Program-made: the position numbers and the translations under genes
Shown here: positions 25,575 through 34,837 of the stretch, one piece after another
Position numbering within the stretch: position 1 is the stretch's first letter
Layout of the letters: each line of letters opens with the position of its first letter
Assembly: GCF_000429425.1 (NCBI RefSeq)
Contig: NZ_AUBV01000014.1
Location: 1 to 64,000, forward strand
Source of the DNA: Algoriphagus mannitolivorans DSM 15301
GTDB lineage: Bacteria; Bacteroidota; Bacteroidia; Cytophagales; Cyclobacteriaceae
DNA length: 64,000 nt
Reading direction: 5' to 3'
The notes under the pieces: generated by a model
Database searches by the model: none
Told to the model about the DNA's origin: nothing
What the model saw: the letters and a program-made list of their open reading frames with translations, nothing else

Positions 25575-26600
25575 TCAATATTTAAAACATGGCATGGAGG
25601 ATTTTCTACCCGCCCCCTTGCTAGAACTTGCCAAAAAACTATACCGCAAGCTTACTTCATGTGCTCCACCCGTATTTCCGTTGCCTAAAGAGGAAATGGT
25701 GAAGTCATGACTATACCCTATACTCAGTCCGGAAGACAATGAAATACCAACTAAGCCAATTACGGATTCATTGTTGGAAGGACTTTCTCCAGAGACTGGA
25801 ATTCCCCGATACCAAAGACCAAGCACCAAGGGCTGAAGATTCACTTGAGCACCCAAATCGAGCTGTTGGAAGGGTTCTTGATTTTTGTAATTGAAGGCAA
25901 AAGTCAGTTCTCTGTTGCCTGTAGATCTGTTGAGGAAGTGCTTGGCCCCTGCCCCTGAAAGATCGATTTTATATCCGCCGTGGGCAGATAGTTTCATTGG
26001 AAGCTGGCTGAATTGTCCGTCCAAAAAGGAAATATTGGGCTGGGAAATATGATGAGCCGAGAATCCAAACCAGAAATTGTCATTGTTGAAAAGAGCGCCG
26101 ACGCTATAATCAGCAAATTGGTGACGGAAGTCTGACCCTAGATTTTCACCGGAAAAATCTCCGATGGCGCCTGTTTGGTCATCGATCTGGCTACCAAAGA
26201 TCAAATTGCCAAAAAAAGCATCTCGGTCCATGTAGCTTACTTGGCCTCCGATTCTCAGGAAAGATCTGAATCCTAGCCTTGCTCGGTAAGAGTAAGACAA
26301 GCCGACTTCAGAGACGCTCAGATTAGCCATACTTTGCTGAGAGCGATTAAATATCAATCCCACTCCGCTTTTGGCACCAAAAAAGTAATGGTCCACATGC
26401 GCGGAGTAGGAGATAAAGCTTTGCTCTAAACCGGGCCATTGGTTCCGGTAATTGATCCCCATACTGGTGCCCTCGCTGGCTCCTGTCAAAGCAGGATTCA
26501 AATAGATTGGATTAGAGTAAAACTGCGAGTATTGCACATCCTGGGCCTTGAGGCTCAAGGATATACAGAAGAGAATGATAAGCGTAAATGTTTTTTTCAT
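25575..26600 (-). CDS. PorP/SprF-family type IX secretion membrane protein (copy 1)
   Basis: A 341-residue outer-membrane protein with a signal peptide and the family opening QDVQYSQFYSNPIYLNPALTG, then a barrel of repeated short strands. PorP/SprF proteins work with the type IX secretion system and help large adhesins such as SprB reach or stay on the surface. It lies 4 bp after the gene for a SprB-repeat protein, its likely client. Copy 2 at 29054 shares the same start and general sequence, so the two are paralogues. Confidence 0.93.
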   Translation of the reverse strand: MKKTFTLIILFCISLSLKAQDVQYSQFYSNPIYLNPALTGASEGTSMGINYRNQWPGLEQSFISYSAHVDHYFFGAKSGVGLIFNRSQQSMANLSVSEVGLSYSYRARLGFRSFLRIGGQVSYMDRDAFFGNLIFGSQIDDQTGAIGDFSGENLGSDFRHQFADYSVGALFNNDNFWFGFSAHHISQPNISFLDGQFSQLPMKLSAHGGYKIDLSGAGAKHFLNRSTGNRELTFAFNYKNQEPFQQLDLGAQVNLQPLVLGLWYRGIPVSGESPSNNESVIGLVGISLSSGLSIGYSHDFTISSLGNGNTGGAHEVSLRYSFLASSSKGAGRKSSMPCFKY

Positions 26601-26604
26601 AAAC

Positions 26605-28689
26605 TTATCTGATTAGGGTGAGGCCTCCTGATTGAGAATGGGTGATACCATCAGGAGTGGTGTAGGTGATACGATAGAGATAGTTGCCCGGAGGAGACAT
26701 TTGACCTTGGTAAAATCCGTCCCAACCTTTGGTTTCAATGCTGGCGGTACTGAATAGCTTTTCGCCCCAGGTATTGAAAATTTCCATGGAGAAGGAAGAG
26801 ACTCCTTTGACTTTAGGAAGGAAGGTGTCATTTAGTCCATCTCCATTGGGTGAAAATGCATTTGGGATGACCACCATTTGAGCTGGGGGAATTACCTGAA
26901 TGGTGTTTTTTTCGACTGAGGAGCAGCCTAATAAATCATATGCGGTGAGTGTAACTTCGTAAGTTCCTGGCTTTTCAAACACATGGATGGGGTCTTTTTC
27001 AGATGACTTTTTACCATCTCCAAACTCCCATTGCCAGCTCAGGAACTCCGGTGATATTTGGCTTTCAAACAGGATTTCCTCCTTAGCCAACACCTCTGGT
27101 TCGCTGTTGATTTCAAGTTTTCTGTACTGAAAGTCCAGTCTAGAGCCGGAGACGTTTTGAGTTGGAAAATCAACACGGGTCTCCGTTTCGGTGGTACATC
27201 CCAAAGCGTCTTTTACAGTGACTTTAAGAATTCCGGACTTATTGAATTTGATTTCTCTTGAATTGGCTGATCCTGTGCTCCAGGAAATGGTGTAAGGTTC
27301 TTTCCCACCTTGGATAGAAACCCAAGCCAGTCCTTCTACTTTTCCGGCCTCACAATCCACATCCAGAGCAGTTTCGATTCTTGCATTGAGTCCCGGAGAT
27401 TCTTTGATTTCGAGAGATTTGGAAATTGAACAGCCACTCTGATCTTTAATATTGACGATATACACGCCCGCTTTTAGATCTTTTCTTTGAAGCTGATTGA
27501 TGGGACTATCGGACCAAGTTACCTCCACAGCCCCTTTTGCTCCTTTCACTGCCAATGAGATCCCTCCGTCTGACTTTCCGGGGCATGAAACTGCTCTATT
27601 TTCCAACACCTCAAGCTGAAGGTTGGATTCATTCGTTAGGGAAAACTGTTTTTCTACTTTGCAGCCCTGGGCATCGGTAACTTTCAGAGTATAAACTCCG
27701 GCATTCAGAGATTTAATGGAAGCACCTGTTTGGCCATTGCTCCATAGGTAGGTATAAGGCGCTTTTCCGCCGGAAACATTGACCGAGATTTCTCCATTGG
27801 TGTTTCCTTCGCAGGAAGGCTGAAGGATTTGCTCAGAAAGTAAGATTGGAGAGCTAGCGGCAATGGTATAGGAAGCAAGGAAAGAGCACCCCTTTTGATC
27901 TTTGATTTGAACCTGATAGGTGCCTGCTGAAAGATTGGAAAGATCCTTGGTGGTAGCACCGGTATTCCATAGGTAAGAATATGGGGCCTGACCTCCTGAT
28001 ACGTTTAAAGCAATTTTTCCTGTGGCGTCTGAGCTACAGGATACATTTTCGATAGATTCTGAAACCTTGATTCCCTCAGAGGCGGATTTGATTTCAAAGC
28101 TTACACTTACATCACAGTTGTACTTATCTGCTACAGTGACGGTGTAAACGCCCGGTTCTAGATTGTTTGCTTCCCAAACATCCTTGAGGCCATTACTCCA
28201 AGTGACTTTGTAAGGAGGACTGTTGGGCTCATAATCGTTTCTGCCCATTTTGACAGAAATCTTTGCGTAACCGTCCTTTCCGGATCCACAGCTCGCGTCT
28301 TTTTTTTCGACATTATTGAGAATTAGAGGAAAAGGAGGCTGGATTACGATTCTCTCTTCATGAACCTTGCCTTCTGAATCAGTGATCCATACCGTATAGG
28401 TGCCTGCATTGAGATTGGTTCTGTTTTGAGTGGTTTGGAGAGTGTTCCATTTGAAAGTATAAGGAGGTTTTCCTCCACCCACTTCCAGGTTGATATGACC
28501 TTTTTCGCTGTGAGAGCACAAAGCCAGCTTTCCGCTTACCTGAACCCAAATTCCGGAATAGTTAAAAATACGCTCATTTCCTTTGGAAGGAAGGTCAAAG
28601 GCGAATTGGGAAAATGAAACAAAAGGTAGCCCTGCCAACATCGCCAGCAGAATCCCTTTTTTCAGATATGTTCCCAGTTTCAGTTTCAT
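26605..28689 (-). CDS. Secreted SprB-repeat/PKD protein with CHU_C (type B) C-terminal sorting domain
   Basis: A signal peptide (to about residue 27) is followed by six SprB-like repeats of about 60 residues (each with a Cys near its start, a GGxxPYxxxW phrase and a LxAGxYxVxVxD phrase), a PKD domain (WEFGDG, about 545-605), then a gliding-motility C-terminal domain (IPNAFSPNGDGLND to the end). This C-terminus directs export by the type IX secretion system and cell-surface attachment. The protein is probably an adhesin or small relative of SprB. It forms a two-gene unit with PorP/SprF copy 1. Confidence 0.92.
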   Translation of the reverse strand: MKLKLGTYLKKGILLAMLAGLPFVSFSQFAFDLPSKGNERIFNYSGIWVQVSGKLALCSHSEKGHINLEVGGGKPPYTFKWNTLQTTQNRTNLNAGTYTVWITDSEGKVHEERIVIQPPFPLILNNVEKKDASCGSGKDGYAKISVKMGRNDYEPNSPPYKVTWSNGLKDVWEANNLEPGVYTVTVADKYNCDVSVSFEIKSASEGIKVSESIENVSCSSDATGKIALNVSGGQAPYSYLWNTGATTKDLSNLSAGTYQVQIKDQKGCSFLASYTIAASSPILLSEQILQPSCEGNTNGEISVNVSGGKAPYTYLWSNGQTGASIKSLNAGVYTLKVTDAQGCKVEKQFSLTNESNLQLEVLENRAVSCPGKSDGGISLAVKGAKGAVEVTWSDSPINQLQRKDLKAGVYIVNIKDQSGCSISKSLEIKESPGLNARIETALDVDCEAGKVEGLAWVSIQGGKEPYTISWSTGSANSREIKFNKSGILKVTVKDALGCTTETETRVDFPTQNVSGSRLDFQYRKLEINSEPEVLAKEEILFESQISPEFLSWQWEFGDGKKSSEKDPIHVFEKPGTYEVTLTAYDLLGCSSVEKNTIQVIPPAQMVVIPNAFSPNGDGLNDTFLPKVKGVSSFSMEIFNTWGEKLFSTASIETKGWDGFYQGQMSPPGNYLYRITYTTPDGITHSQSGGLTLIR

Positions 28690-29053
28690 TTTTTGTACCT
28701 AAGCTCTTTTCAGGTTGCTTTTTTTGCCTTATAAATTCCCTTTTGTGTATTTCATTTTTTAGAATATTATTTTTTGTAAATCACATACGACAAAATGATA
28801 TTCTTTAAAACAACGTGATATGTGAAAATAGAGGCAAATAATTTTAAAAAACAAGAGTTTGGGGTTGGCCTCTAAAAATGAAATGCGCCTTAGAATTGTC
28901 TAATAATTCTTGAAATTCTCTCAACAGAGAAAAAATTGTTTAGGTCTTACTTTTTTTTTGGGATGAAATGAAAAAGGCCTGGAAAACAGGCCCGAAAAAA
29001 AACTTTGATTTTTTTGAAAATATTTTTGAAGCGAGGTCGTTTTCGCCCAAAAA
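28690..29053. other. AT-rich intergenic stretch between two PorP loci
   Basis: These 364 bp carry the terminator of PorP copy 2 (28971-28993) and an AT-rich part with many A and T runs that must hold the promoter of the SprB-repeat gene. I found no exact promoter motif and no small gene. Confidence 0.6.
28971..28993 (-). terminator. Terminator of PorP/SprF copy 2
   Basis: On the minus strand CGGGCCTG, a short T-rich loop and CAGGCC are followed by five T. The stem is GGCCTG (28976-28981) with CAGGCC (28987-28992). Confidence 0.8.
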
Positions 29054-30094
29054 TTAGTACTTAAAGCAAGGAATTACCCTTGATCTTTGGTTTCTGGAAC
29101 GGGGATCACCCCATAAAAAGGTATATCTGATCGATATTTCATGTGCTCCTCCACTGTTTTTTTGTCCCAATTTGGATACCGTCACGTCGTAAGAGTAGCC
29201 AATATCCAATCCGCTTTCCAAAGAAACCCCGACTAATCCAATGACAGCTTCATTGTTTGGCAAATTATTTTTGGTTGGAAGTCCTCTATACCAAAGTCCC
29301 AAAACCAAAGGCTGCAAGAATAATTGAGTTCCAACATCCAACTGGTTGAAGGGGTCTTGTTGCTTGTAATTGAAAGCAAAGGAAAGTGATCTTTCCTGTG
29401 CGATATGGGTAAAATAATCTCTTCCTCCTGGAGACAGATTTAATTTATAGCCCCCCTGTAAGGATAACCTCATCGGTAGGACGCTGGTCTGATCTTCAAC
29501 AAAGGACACATTGGGCTCAGTCAGGTGATGGGCGGATCCTCCAAACCAAAATTTATCATTGTAAAACAGGCCTCCGACCGCATAATCCATAAAGGAATGC
29601 CTGCTATCCAGGGGAATTCCGTTTAGCTCGTCAGTTATTCCTCCGACTGTTCCATTGACGATATCGATCATGGAGCCAAATACCAGGTCAGAGAAAAAAG
29701 CATCCCGCTGCATGTAGCTGACTTGCCCGCCGATCCGGAAAAAGAAGTTGTCACTGAGTCGTAGTCTATAGGAGTAGCTAAGTCCGATTTCGTTGGTGGA
29801 CAGATTGGCCAGAGATTCTTGGTTGCTATTAAAGATCAGGCCTATTCCGCTGTTGTAATCAAAAATGTAATGATCGATGTAGGCTGAGTACGAATTGAAA
29901 CTGTGATCCAATCCTGGCCATTGATTTCGGTAATTGACTCCGACTCTTGTAAGCTCACTAGCTCCAGTCAATGCAGGGTTCAAGTAAAGAGGTGCAGCAT
30001 AGAATTGAGAATATTGCACGTCTTGAGCACTTGAAATATCCAACTTCAAGATCAAAAAGATTAACGTGACAATACTGAATATTTTCCTAAGCAT
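29054..30094 (-). CDS. PorP/SprF-family type IX secretion membrane protein (copy 2)
   Basis: A 346-residue paralogue of the protein at 25575, with the same QDVQYSQFY / YLNPALTGAS opening and barrel pattern, and a CFKY C-terminus identical to copy 1. I start at ATG 30094, directly before the signal peptide. It has its own terminator and 190 bp of free sequence upstream, so it is transcribed alone. No adhesin gene is attached, so its client is either the neighbouring SprB-repeat protein or one encoded elsewhere. Confidence 0.93.
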   Translation of the reverse strand: MLRKIFSIVTLIFLILKLDISSAQDVQYSQFYAAPLYLNPALTGASELTRVGVNYRNQWPGLDHSFNSYSAYIDHYIFDYNSGIGLIFNSNQESLANLSTNEIGLSYSYRLRLSDNFFFRIGGQVSYMQRDAFFSDLVFGSMIDIVNGTVGGITDELNGIPLDSRHSFMDYAVGGLFYNDKFWFGGSAHHLTEPNVSFVEDQTSVLPMRLSLQGGYKLNLSPGGRDYFTHIAQERSLSFAFNYKQQDPFNQLDVGTQLFLQPLVLGLWYRGLPTKNNLPNNEAVIGLVGVSLESGLDIGYSYDVTVSKLGQKNSGGAHEISIRYTFLWGDPRSRNQRSRVIPCFKY

Positions 30095-30270
30095 AACCTC
30101 TACCAACCGGATAGCAAAGTTATTATCAATAACTTAAATACATTATTTTTTGAAGTGTAATCTCAACTAGGGCTTAGGATTGGGGCGAACAATCGCAAAA
30201 TTCCTTGCTACCAAGTCGGGTTTTAAGCCGATTTCGCAACAAGCTTCAGGGGAAAACTCAATAATTATAC

Positions 30271-30294
30271 CAAAGGCGCCGAGAGGCGCCTTTG
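30271..30294 (-). terminator. Hairpin terminator of lysA
   Basis: CAAAGGCGCC (30271-30280) pairs perfectly with GGCGCCTTTG (30285-30294) over a 4-nt loop, 3 bp after the lysA stop. The minus-strand tail is only partly T-rich. Confidence 0.75.
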
Positions 30295-30297
30295 AGA

Positions 30298-31521
30298 TTA
30301 AATTTCAGCAACAATTTGATTTTTGATCAAGTCCTCAAACTCTTCCCTCGCCCGGATGAGATGGGTTTGGCCTTTCCAGATCAAAATCTCAGCAGGCCTT
30401 AATCTGGAGTTGTAATTGGATGCCATGCTGAAGCCATAGGCGCCGGCATTTTTGATCACCAAAAAATCACCTTGACGAATCTCATTCAGCTCCCGATGTG
30501 GGGCAATGGTGTCCGTTTCGCAGATGTAGCCAACGACGTTATATTTTTTCTTGGGTCCCTCGGGATTGCTGAGGTTATATACTTCATGATAAGCATCGTA
30601 CATCATGGGACGGATCAGGTGATTTAACCCGGAATCCACACCGGCAAAGGTGATGGAAGTGGATTCTTTGACCACGTTGGTTTTCACGACAAGATACCCG
30701 GCCTCACTTACGAGATATTTTCCAGGCTCCAGCCAAAGCTCCAGCTGCCGCCCGTATTCCTTACAGAAATTCTGAAAGGCCTCTCCCACTTTTTTCCCCA
30801 CTTCTGGAATATCCGTGGCAATGTCTTTGGGTTTATAGGCTACTTTAAACCCACCTCCAAAGTCCAGAAACTTAAGATTAGGAAAGTTTTTTGCGGCTTC
30901 GAAAAGCACATTTCCTCCCTTCAGGAAAACCTCTGCATCCAGAATATCCGAACCCGTATGGATATGAAGGCCTACGATTTGAAGTTGATGCTTAGCTACT
31001 GTTTCTAAAATACGAGGCAAAAACTCGATGGATATTCCGAATTTACTTTCGCTGTGTCCGGTGGAGATCTTCAGGTTTCCTCCGGCCATGATATGAGGAT
31101 TAATCCGGATACAGGTAGGAATCGAATTCCCATAGGTTTCACCAAACTGTTCCATCAAAGGAATGCTGTCCAGATTGATCATGACGCCGATTTTCACCGC
31201 TTCCTGAATTTCTTCAAAACTTACACCGCTTGGGGTGTACATGATTTCTTCAGGGGAAAAGCCAGCGATCAGACCCAACTTAACTTCTTCAATAGAAACT
31301 GCATCCATTCCTGCCCCGGCCTTTTTGATCAACTTCAAGATGGACAAATTTGACAAGGCTTTGGTGGCATACTTTACTTTGACCGGTGCCGCAGAAAAAG
31401 CCTCCTGCAGGGATTTGACCTGATTGAAGATCTTCTCACCATCATATATATATAGAGCGGTACCGAATTGATGAGCCAATGACTCCAAACGTATTCCTTG
31501 AATTTCAGTAGGGTTGTGCAT
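30298..31521 (-). CDS. lysA: Diaminopimelate decarboxylase
   Basis: Converts meso-diaminopimelate to L-lysine and CO2 with PLP, the last step of lysine synthesis. PLP-binding K54 lies in KYATKALSN; other hallmarks are HIHTGSD, the glycine loop FGGGF, and CETDTIA with the Cys of the partner subunit's active site. I start at ATG 31521 (407 residues, the usual size); the frame is open for 48 codons more, but those residues are not conserved and cross a terminator-like hairpin. It is transcribed alone, divergent from the histidine kinase. Confidence 0.95.
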   Translation of the reverse strand: MHNPTEIQGIRLESLAHQFGTALYIYDGEKIFNQVKSLQEAFSAAPVKVKYATKALSNLSILKLIKKAGAGMDAVSIEEVKLGLIAGFSPEEIMYTPSGVSFEEIQEAVKIGVMINLDSIPLMEQFGETYGNSIPTCIRINPHIMAGGNLKISTGHSESKFGISIEFLPRILETVAKHQLQIVGLHIHTGSDILDAEVFLKGGNVLFEAAKNFPNLKFLDFGGGFKVAYKPKDIATDIPEVGKKVGEAFQNFCKEYGRQLELWLEPGKYLVSEAGYLVVKTNVVKESTSITFAGVDSGLNHLIRPMMYDAYHEVYNLSNPEGPKKKYNVVGYICETDTIAPHRELNEIRQGDFLVIKNAGAYGFSMASNYNSRLRPAEILIWKGQTHLIRAREEFEDLIKNQIVAEI

Positions 31522-31563
31522 CCTTTGTGGAAAATTTAAGCGGCAAAGGTACCCTATGGAGCT

Positions 31564-31593
31564 AAAAAAAGGAAGCCGTAAAGCTTCCCTTTT
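31564..31593 (-). terminator. Terminator-like hairpin in the lysA leader (possible attenuator)
   Basis: On the minus strand GGAAGC, a 6-nt loop and GCTTCC are followed by seven T, about 45 nt before the lysA start. No minus-strand gene ends upstream of it, so it cannot be an ordinary 3' terminator of a neighbour. It may control read-through into lysA. Confidence 0.45.
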
Positions 31594-31732
31594 TGTGTAA
31601 ACCGTTGTAATTAAGATAACCTTTCCAAAGAACGGGTTTATTTCGATATGGTTTTCATTGTTCAATTACTCCTATGAGTTAAAACATGTTAACCAATCAA
31701 TTGGCCCTTTCCAATACCCGTAAATTTGTAAC

Positions 31733-33448
31733 ATGTCTAAAAATAGCATCACTCTGGTAGTAGTCCTTATGTCCTTGGCAAGCTTTGGCTTGATGGGATT
31801 TCAATACTATTGGGTGAGAAATGCCATTCGGATCAATCAGGAGCGCTTTGACCAAAACGTCCTGCAGGCTCTTTCCAGCACGGTGGAAGATTTGGAAAAA
31901 GGAGAGACCAGTGACGCATTTTTGAGCCATCTACTTCGGGATTCTATTCTTCAGGAAAGCCTTTTCAAGAAGATTGATCCGATTGAACTTCAGATTCAGG
32001 CTACCCCTACTTACTCTAGGCCTTCCGTGGTCGACACCCTGTTTTCCACAGAGGTCCCACAAGTCAGCCAGACCTTTAGAAGAATGCTCCTTTCCCGGGG
32101 CTTGGATATTACAATTTTGTCTGAGCTGGAAAACTTCTTCACCTACATGACTCCGGAAGTGGCCTCTACTTTTTTTACTCCTGATGAAATGCAGATTCTT
32201 CTTCAGGAAAAAGAGAAGCAATTGGAGTTTATAGACAAGAGGCAGAAATACTTGGCTCAAAACCCAAACTCCCGAAGCAATACTATCCCTCCCTTTTTCA
32301 CAGAAATCAATATTTCAGATGATGCTCTGGAAAAAATCAAGAAAACCAATCTGAAAATCGAAATGATGAATCAGGCCTTCGCGGAACTTGCGGAAGGACA
32401 ACAGGCTATTCTGGACCGACTCGACACCGCTAGGGTGAAAAATCTCCTCAAAAGTCAACTTGCTGAGAAAGGGATTAACGAGAATTTTGAATTGGGGCTA
32501 TTGGACGAAGAGGGCAAAATTATCGGAATCGGCCCTCAGATTGACACCAGCTCACTTATGTCAGATGGGATCGAAGCCAAGCTGTTTCCCAATGATATCC
32601 TAGGAAGGGACAATTATTTATATGTCTATTTTCCACACAAAAACAGCCATATTTTCCGCCAGGTATGGTTGCCGATTTCGTCTTCTATTCTGTTTATTCT
32701 TGTTATCATCTCCTGTTTTGTCTATGCCATCAAGGTGATTCTAAGACAAAAGGCGCTATCTGATATCAAGAATGACTTCATCAACAACATGACCCACGAG
32801 TTTAAGACTCCCTTGGCAACGGTAAGTCTGGCAGTGGAGGCTTTGCAGGACCCTGACTTGAGTACTCAGGATAAATTTCGGGCAAGATATTTGGGAATTA
32901 TCAAGGACGAAAATAAAAGACTGGTCTCTCAAGTCGAGAAGGTTTTGCAGGCGGCAGCCTTGGATAAGCAGGATTTCAAATTAAAGATTGAGCAAATTAA
33001 CCTTGCCGATTTGATAGAAAGTACGGTTGATCATATCAGTTTGCAGGTAGAGAAGAAGGGGGGAAGAATCGAGTTTTTCAACCAGCTCCTTAATCCCGAA
33101 GTGGAAGGTGATGCTTTCCATTTGACCCATATTTTCAACAATCTGCTGGACAATGCCAACAAATATTCGCGGGAGATTCCCTTGATAAAAGTCACCGCGA
33201 AAGAAGATGGAGATCAGCTGATCGTCCAAATTGAAGACAATGGTATTGGAATGAGCAAAGAAGCTCAAAAGAAGATTTTCGATAAATTCTACCGGGTTCC
33301 GACTGGCAATCTTCACGATGTAAAAGGATTTGGACTGGGACTTTCCTATGTCAAAGCCATGCTTGAAGCTCATCATGGAGAGATCCACGTACAATCAGAA
33401 ACCGGAAAAGGAAGCAAATTCACTATTAACCTACCCAGAAAACAATGA
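31733..33448 (+). CDS. Membrane sensor histidine kinase
   Basis: Two membrane helices (about 7-27 and 311-333) enclose a roughly 280-residue periplasmic sensor region without a recognised domain. The cytosolic part has a HisKA domain with phospho-acceptor H355 (NNMTHEFKTPL) and a HATPase domain with N-box NLLDNANKYS, DNGIGM and GFGLGLSYV. Its stop overlaps the start of the response regulator by ATGA, so the two form a coupled system. The signal is unknown. Confidence 0.95.
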   Translation: MSKNSITLVVVLMSLASFGLMGFQYYWVRNAIRINQERFDQNVLQALSSTVEDLEKGETSDAFLSHLLRDSILQESLFKKIDPIELQIQATPTYSRPSVVDTLFSTEVPQVSQTFRRMLLSRGLDITILSELENFFTYMTPEVASTFFTPDEMQILLQEKEKQLEFIDKRQKYLAQNPNSRSNTIPPFFTEINISDDALEKIKKTNLKIEMMNQAFAELAEGQQAILDRLDTARVKNLLKSQLAEKGINENFELGLLDEEGKIIGIGPQIDTSSLMSDGIEAKLFPNDILGRDNYLYVYFPHKNSHIFRQVWLPISSSILFILVIISCFVYAIKVILRQKALSDIKNDFINNMTHEFKTPLATVSLAVEALQDPDLSTQDKFRARYLGIIKDENKRLVSQVEKVLQAAALDKQDFKLKIEQINLADLIESTVDHISLQVEKKGGRIEFFNQLLNPEVEGDAFHLTHIFNNLLDNANKYSREIPLIKVTAKEDGDQLIVQIEDNGIGMSKEAQKKIFDKFYRVPTGNLHDVKGFGLGLSYVKAMLEAHHGEIHVQSETGKGSKFTINLPRKQ

Positions 33449-34140
33449 GCAAAGCCAAACTATTGGTGGTCGAAGACGACCCAAATCTAGGAGACATCCT
33501 ACAGGAGTACCTTCAGATGAAGGGTTACGAACCTACCCTTTGCAGGGACGGGGAAGAAGGCTGGAATAAATTCAAAAAGGATAAATACGACCTCTGCCTT
33601 TTGGACATCATGATGCCCAAAAAGGACGGGTTTACTTTGGCTAAAGAAATCAAAAAAGTGCAGGAAGATCTTCCGATCCTTTTCCTGACGGCAAAAAATC
33701 AAAAAGACGACATCATCGAAGGGCTTAAAATTGGAGCGGACGATTACTTAACCAAGCCCTTTAGCATGGAAGAGCTTTTGTTGAGAATCACGGCCATCCT
33801 TCGGAGAACCCAGAAGTCCACGGATGTAGCTCCGCTAAAGACGTATAGCTTTGGGGATTTTGTCCTGCATTACGACGAGCAGTATATCGAGGGACCAGAA
33901 GGAAAGCATAAGCTGACCTCCAAGGAAAATGAGTTGATCCGTCTTTTGGCCTCTGAAATCAACAAACTGGTCAATAGAAGCCATGCACTCAAGCAAATTT
34001 GGGGGGATGACAGCTATTTCAATGCGAGATCCATGGATGTGTATTTGAGCAAAATCCGAAAAATCCTTAAAGACGATCCCAAAGTGCAGATCATCACTGT
34101 GCATGGAGAAGGATTTAAGTTGATCGTAGGAGAAGGATAA
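33445..34140 (+). CDS. OmpR-family response regulator
   Basis: A receiver domain (1-120) with acidic pair DD at 11-12, phospho-acceptor D54 and conserved Lys in LTKPF, followed by a winged-helix DNA-binding domain (about 135-230, with NELIRLLAS, RSMDVYLSKIRK and VHGEGFKL). It should be phosphorylated by the kinase encoded just before it. A bidirectional terminator follows. Targets are unknown. Confidence 0.95.
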   Translation: MSKAKLLVVEDDPNLGDILQEYLQMKGYEPTLCRDGEEGWNKFKKDKYDLCLLDIMMPKKDGFTLAKEIKKVQEDLPILFLTAKNQKDDIIEGLKIGADDYLTKPFSMEELLLRITAILRRTQKSTDVAPLKTYSFGDFVLHYDEQYIEGPEGKHKLTSKENELIRLLASEINKLVNRSHALKQIWGDDSYFNARSMDVYLSKIRKILKDDPKVQIITVHGEGFKLIVGEG

Positions 34141-34177
34141 GGCTAGACTCAAGATGCTAGATTAATTGATTTGTAGC

Positions 34178-34209
34178 AAAAGCCCTGGATTGAATAATTC
34201 GGGGCTTTT
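34178..34209. terminator. Bidirectional terminator after the two-component operon
   Basis: AAAAGCCC (34178-34185) pairs with GGGCTTTT (34202-34209). It lies between the regulator and the convergent toxin gene, 3 bp from the toxin stop. Confidence 0.8.
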
Positions 34210-34212
34210 CGT

Positions 34213-34511
34213 TTAAATCCGCTTTTTCCAGGCTTTTGGATTTTGACTAGTATGAAAAACTGAAATAACATCCACAAAACTATCTTTCAATACATAAAAA
34301 ATCAAAAAAGGGAATCGGTCCATAGGGAACGCCCTGACTAGCTTTTTGTATCGAAAAGAATAGGCGTTTGGATTTTCACCAATCGAGGAAAGGGCAGATT
34401 CCAACCCTTCTAAAAATGCATCCCCTAGGCCTGTTTTTTGATCTTCATACCATCTAAAAGACTCAAAACATCTTTTTCTGCTTCTTGGGAAAGCTGAACT
34501 TTAGCCTTCAT
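34213..34511 (-). pseudogene. RelE/ParE-type toxin gene with a 1-nt frameshift
   Basis: The ATG at 34511 opens a toxin-like frame (KAKVQLSQEAEKDV) that hits TAG after 28 codons. From about 34465 a second frame continues the same protein (ESFRWYEDQKTGLGDAFLEG) to the end at 34213. The break falls in a run of four T; one more T would restore a single frame of about 100 residues ending in SVFHTSQNPKAW, as in ParE/RelE toxins. The start overlaps the antitoxin end by 11 bp, the usual layout. The toxin is therefore probably dead, unless the missing base is a sequencing error. Confidence 0.8.
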
Positions 34512-34740
34512 TTTTTCCGGTTGATTTTATCCTCTCCTTTACTGATTCCCATGAAAAAAATTCCATTTCACCGCGTTGATATTTTTCAAGTCTGCGGTCA
34601 AGTTCCTCGATTTGTTCAGGAGATAACTCAGGTACCTCTTCGTTGGATTCTTTAAGCTCATTGATTTTTTTCAAAATCACCTCATCTTGAAGCTGGGTAA
34701 GCCATCTTATCAAGTCCAGTTTTAGTGCCGCCGCGTCCAT
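34501..34740 (-). CDS. Antitoxin of the frameshifted ParE/RelE-type toxin
   Basis: A 79-residue acidic, helical protein starting MDAAALKLDLIRWL, a form common in Bacteroidota antitoxins paired with ParE/RelE toxins. The C-terminal half (ELDRRLEKYQRGEMEFFSWE) looks like a toxin-wrapping tail. Its stop lies inside the start of the toxin gene. No DNA-binding motif is evident to me. The reading frame is intact although the toxin is not. Confidence 0.8.
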   Translation of the reverse strand: MDAAALKLDLIRWLTQLQDEVILKKINELKESNEEVPELSPEQIEELDRRLEKYQRGEMEFFSWESVKERIKSTGKNEG

Positions 34741-34837
34741 AATTCAAATTTTAATCTAAGTTAACGAAAATCAGACTTTTCTGGGTTTTTGAAAAACATA
34801 CCGCTTTGCTTGTAAGGGGAAATTATCCGAAACACCT

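Noticed and set aside
31522..31665. 48-codon N-terminal extension of lysA
   Set aside because: The residues are not family-like and the stretch contains the terminator-like hairpin; the standard-size enzyme starts at 31521.
31721..31728. TAAATTTG promoter-like box before the histidine kinase
   Set aside because: It ends 4 bp before the ATG, which would demand a leaderless transcript, and the upstream box is poorly spaced.
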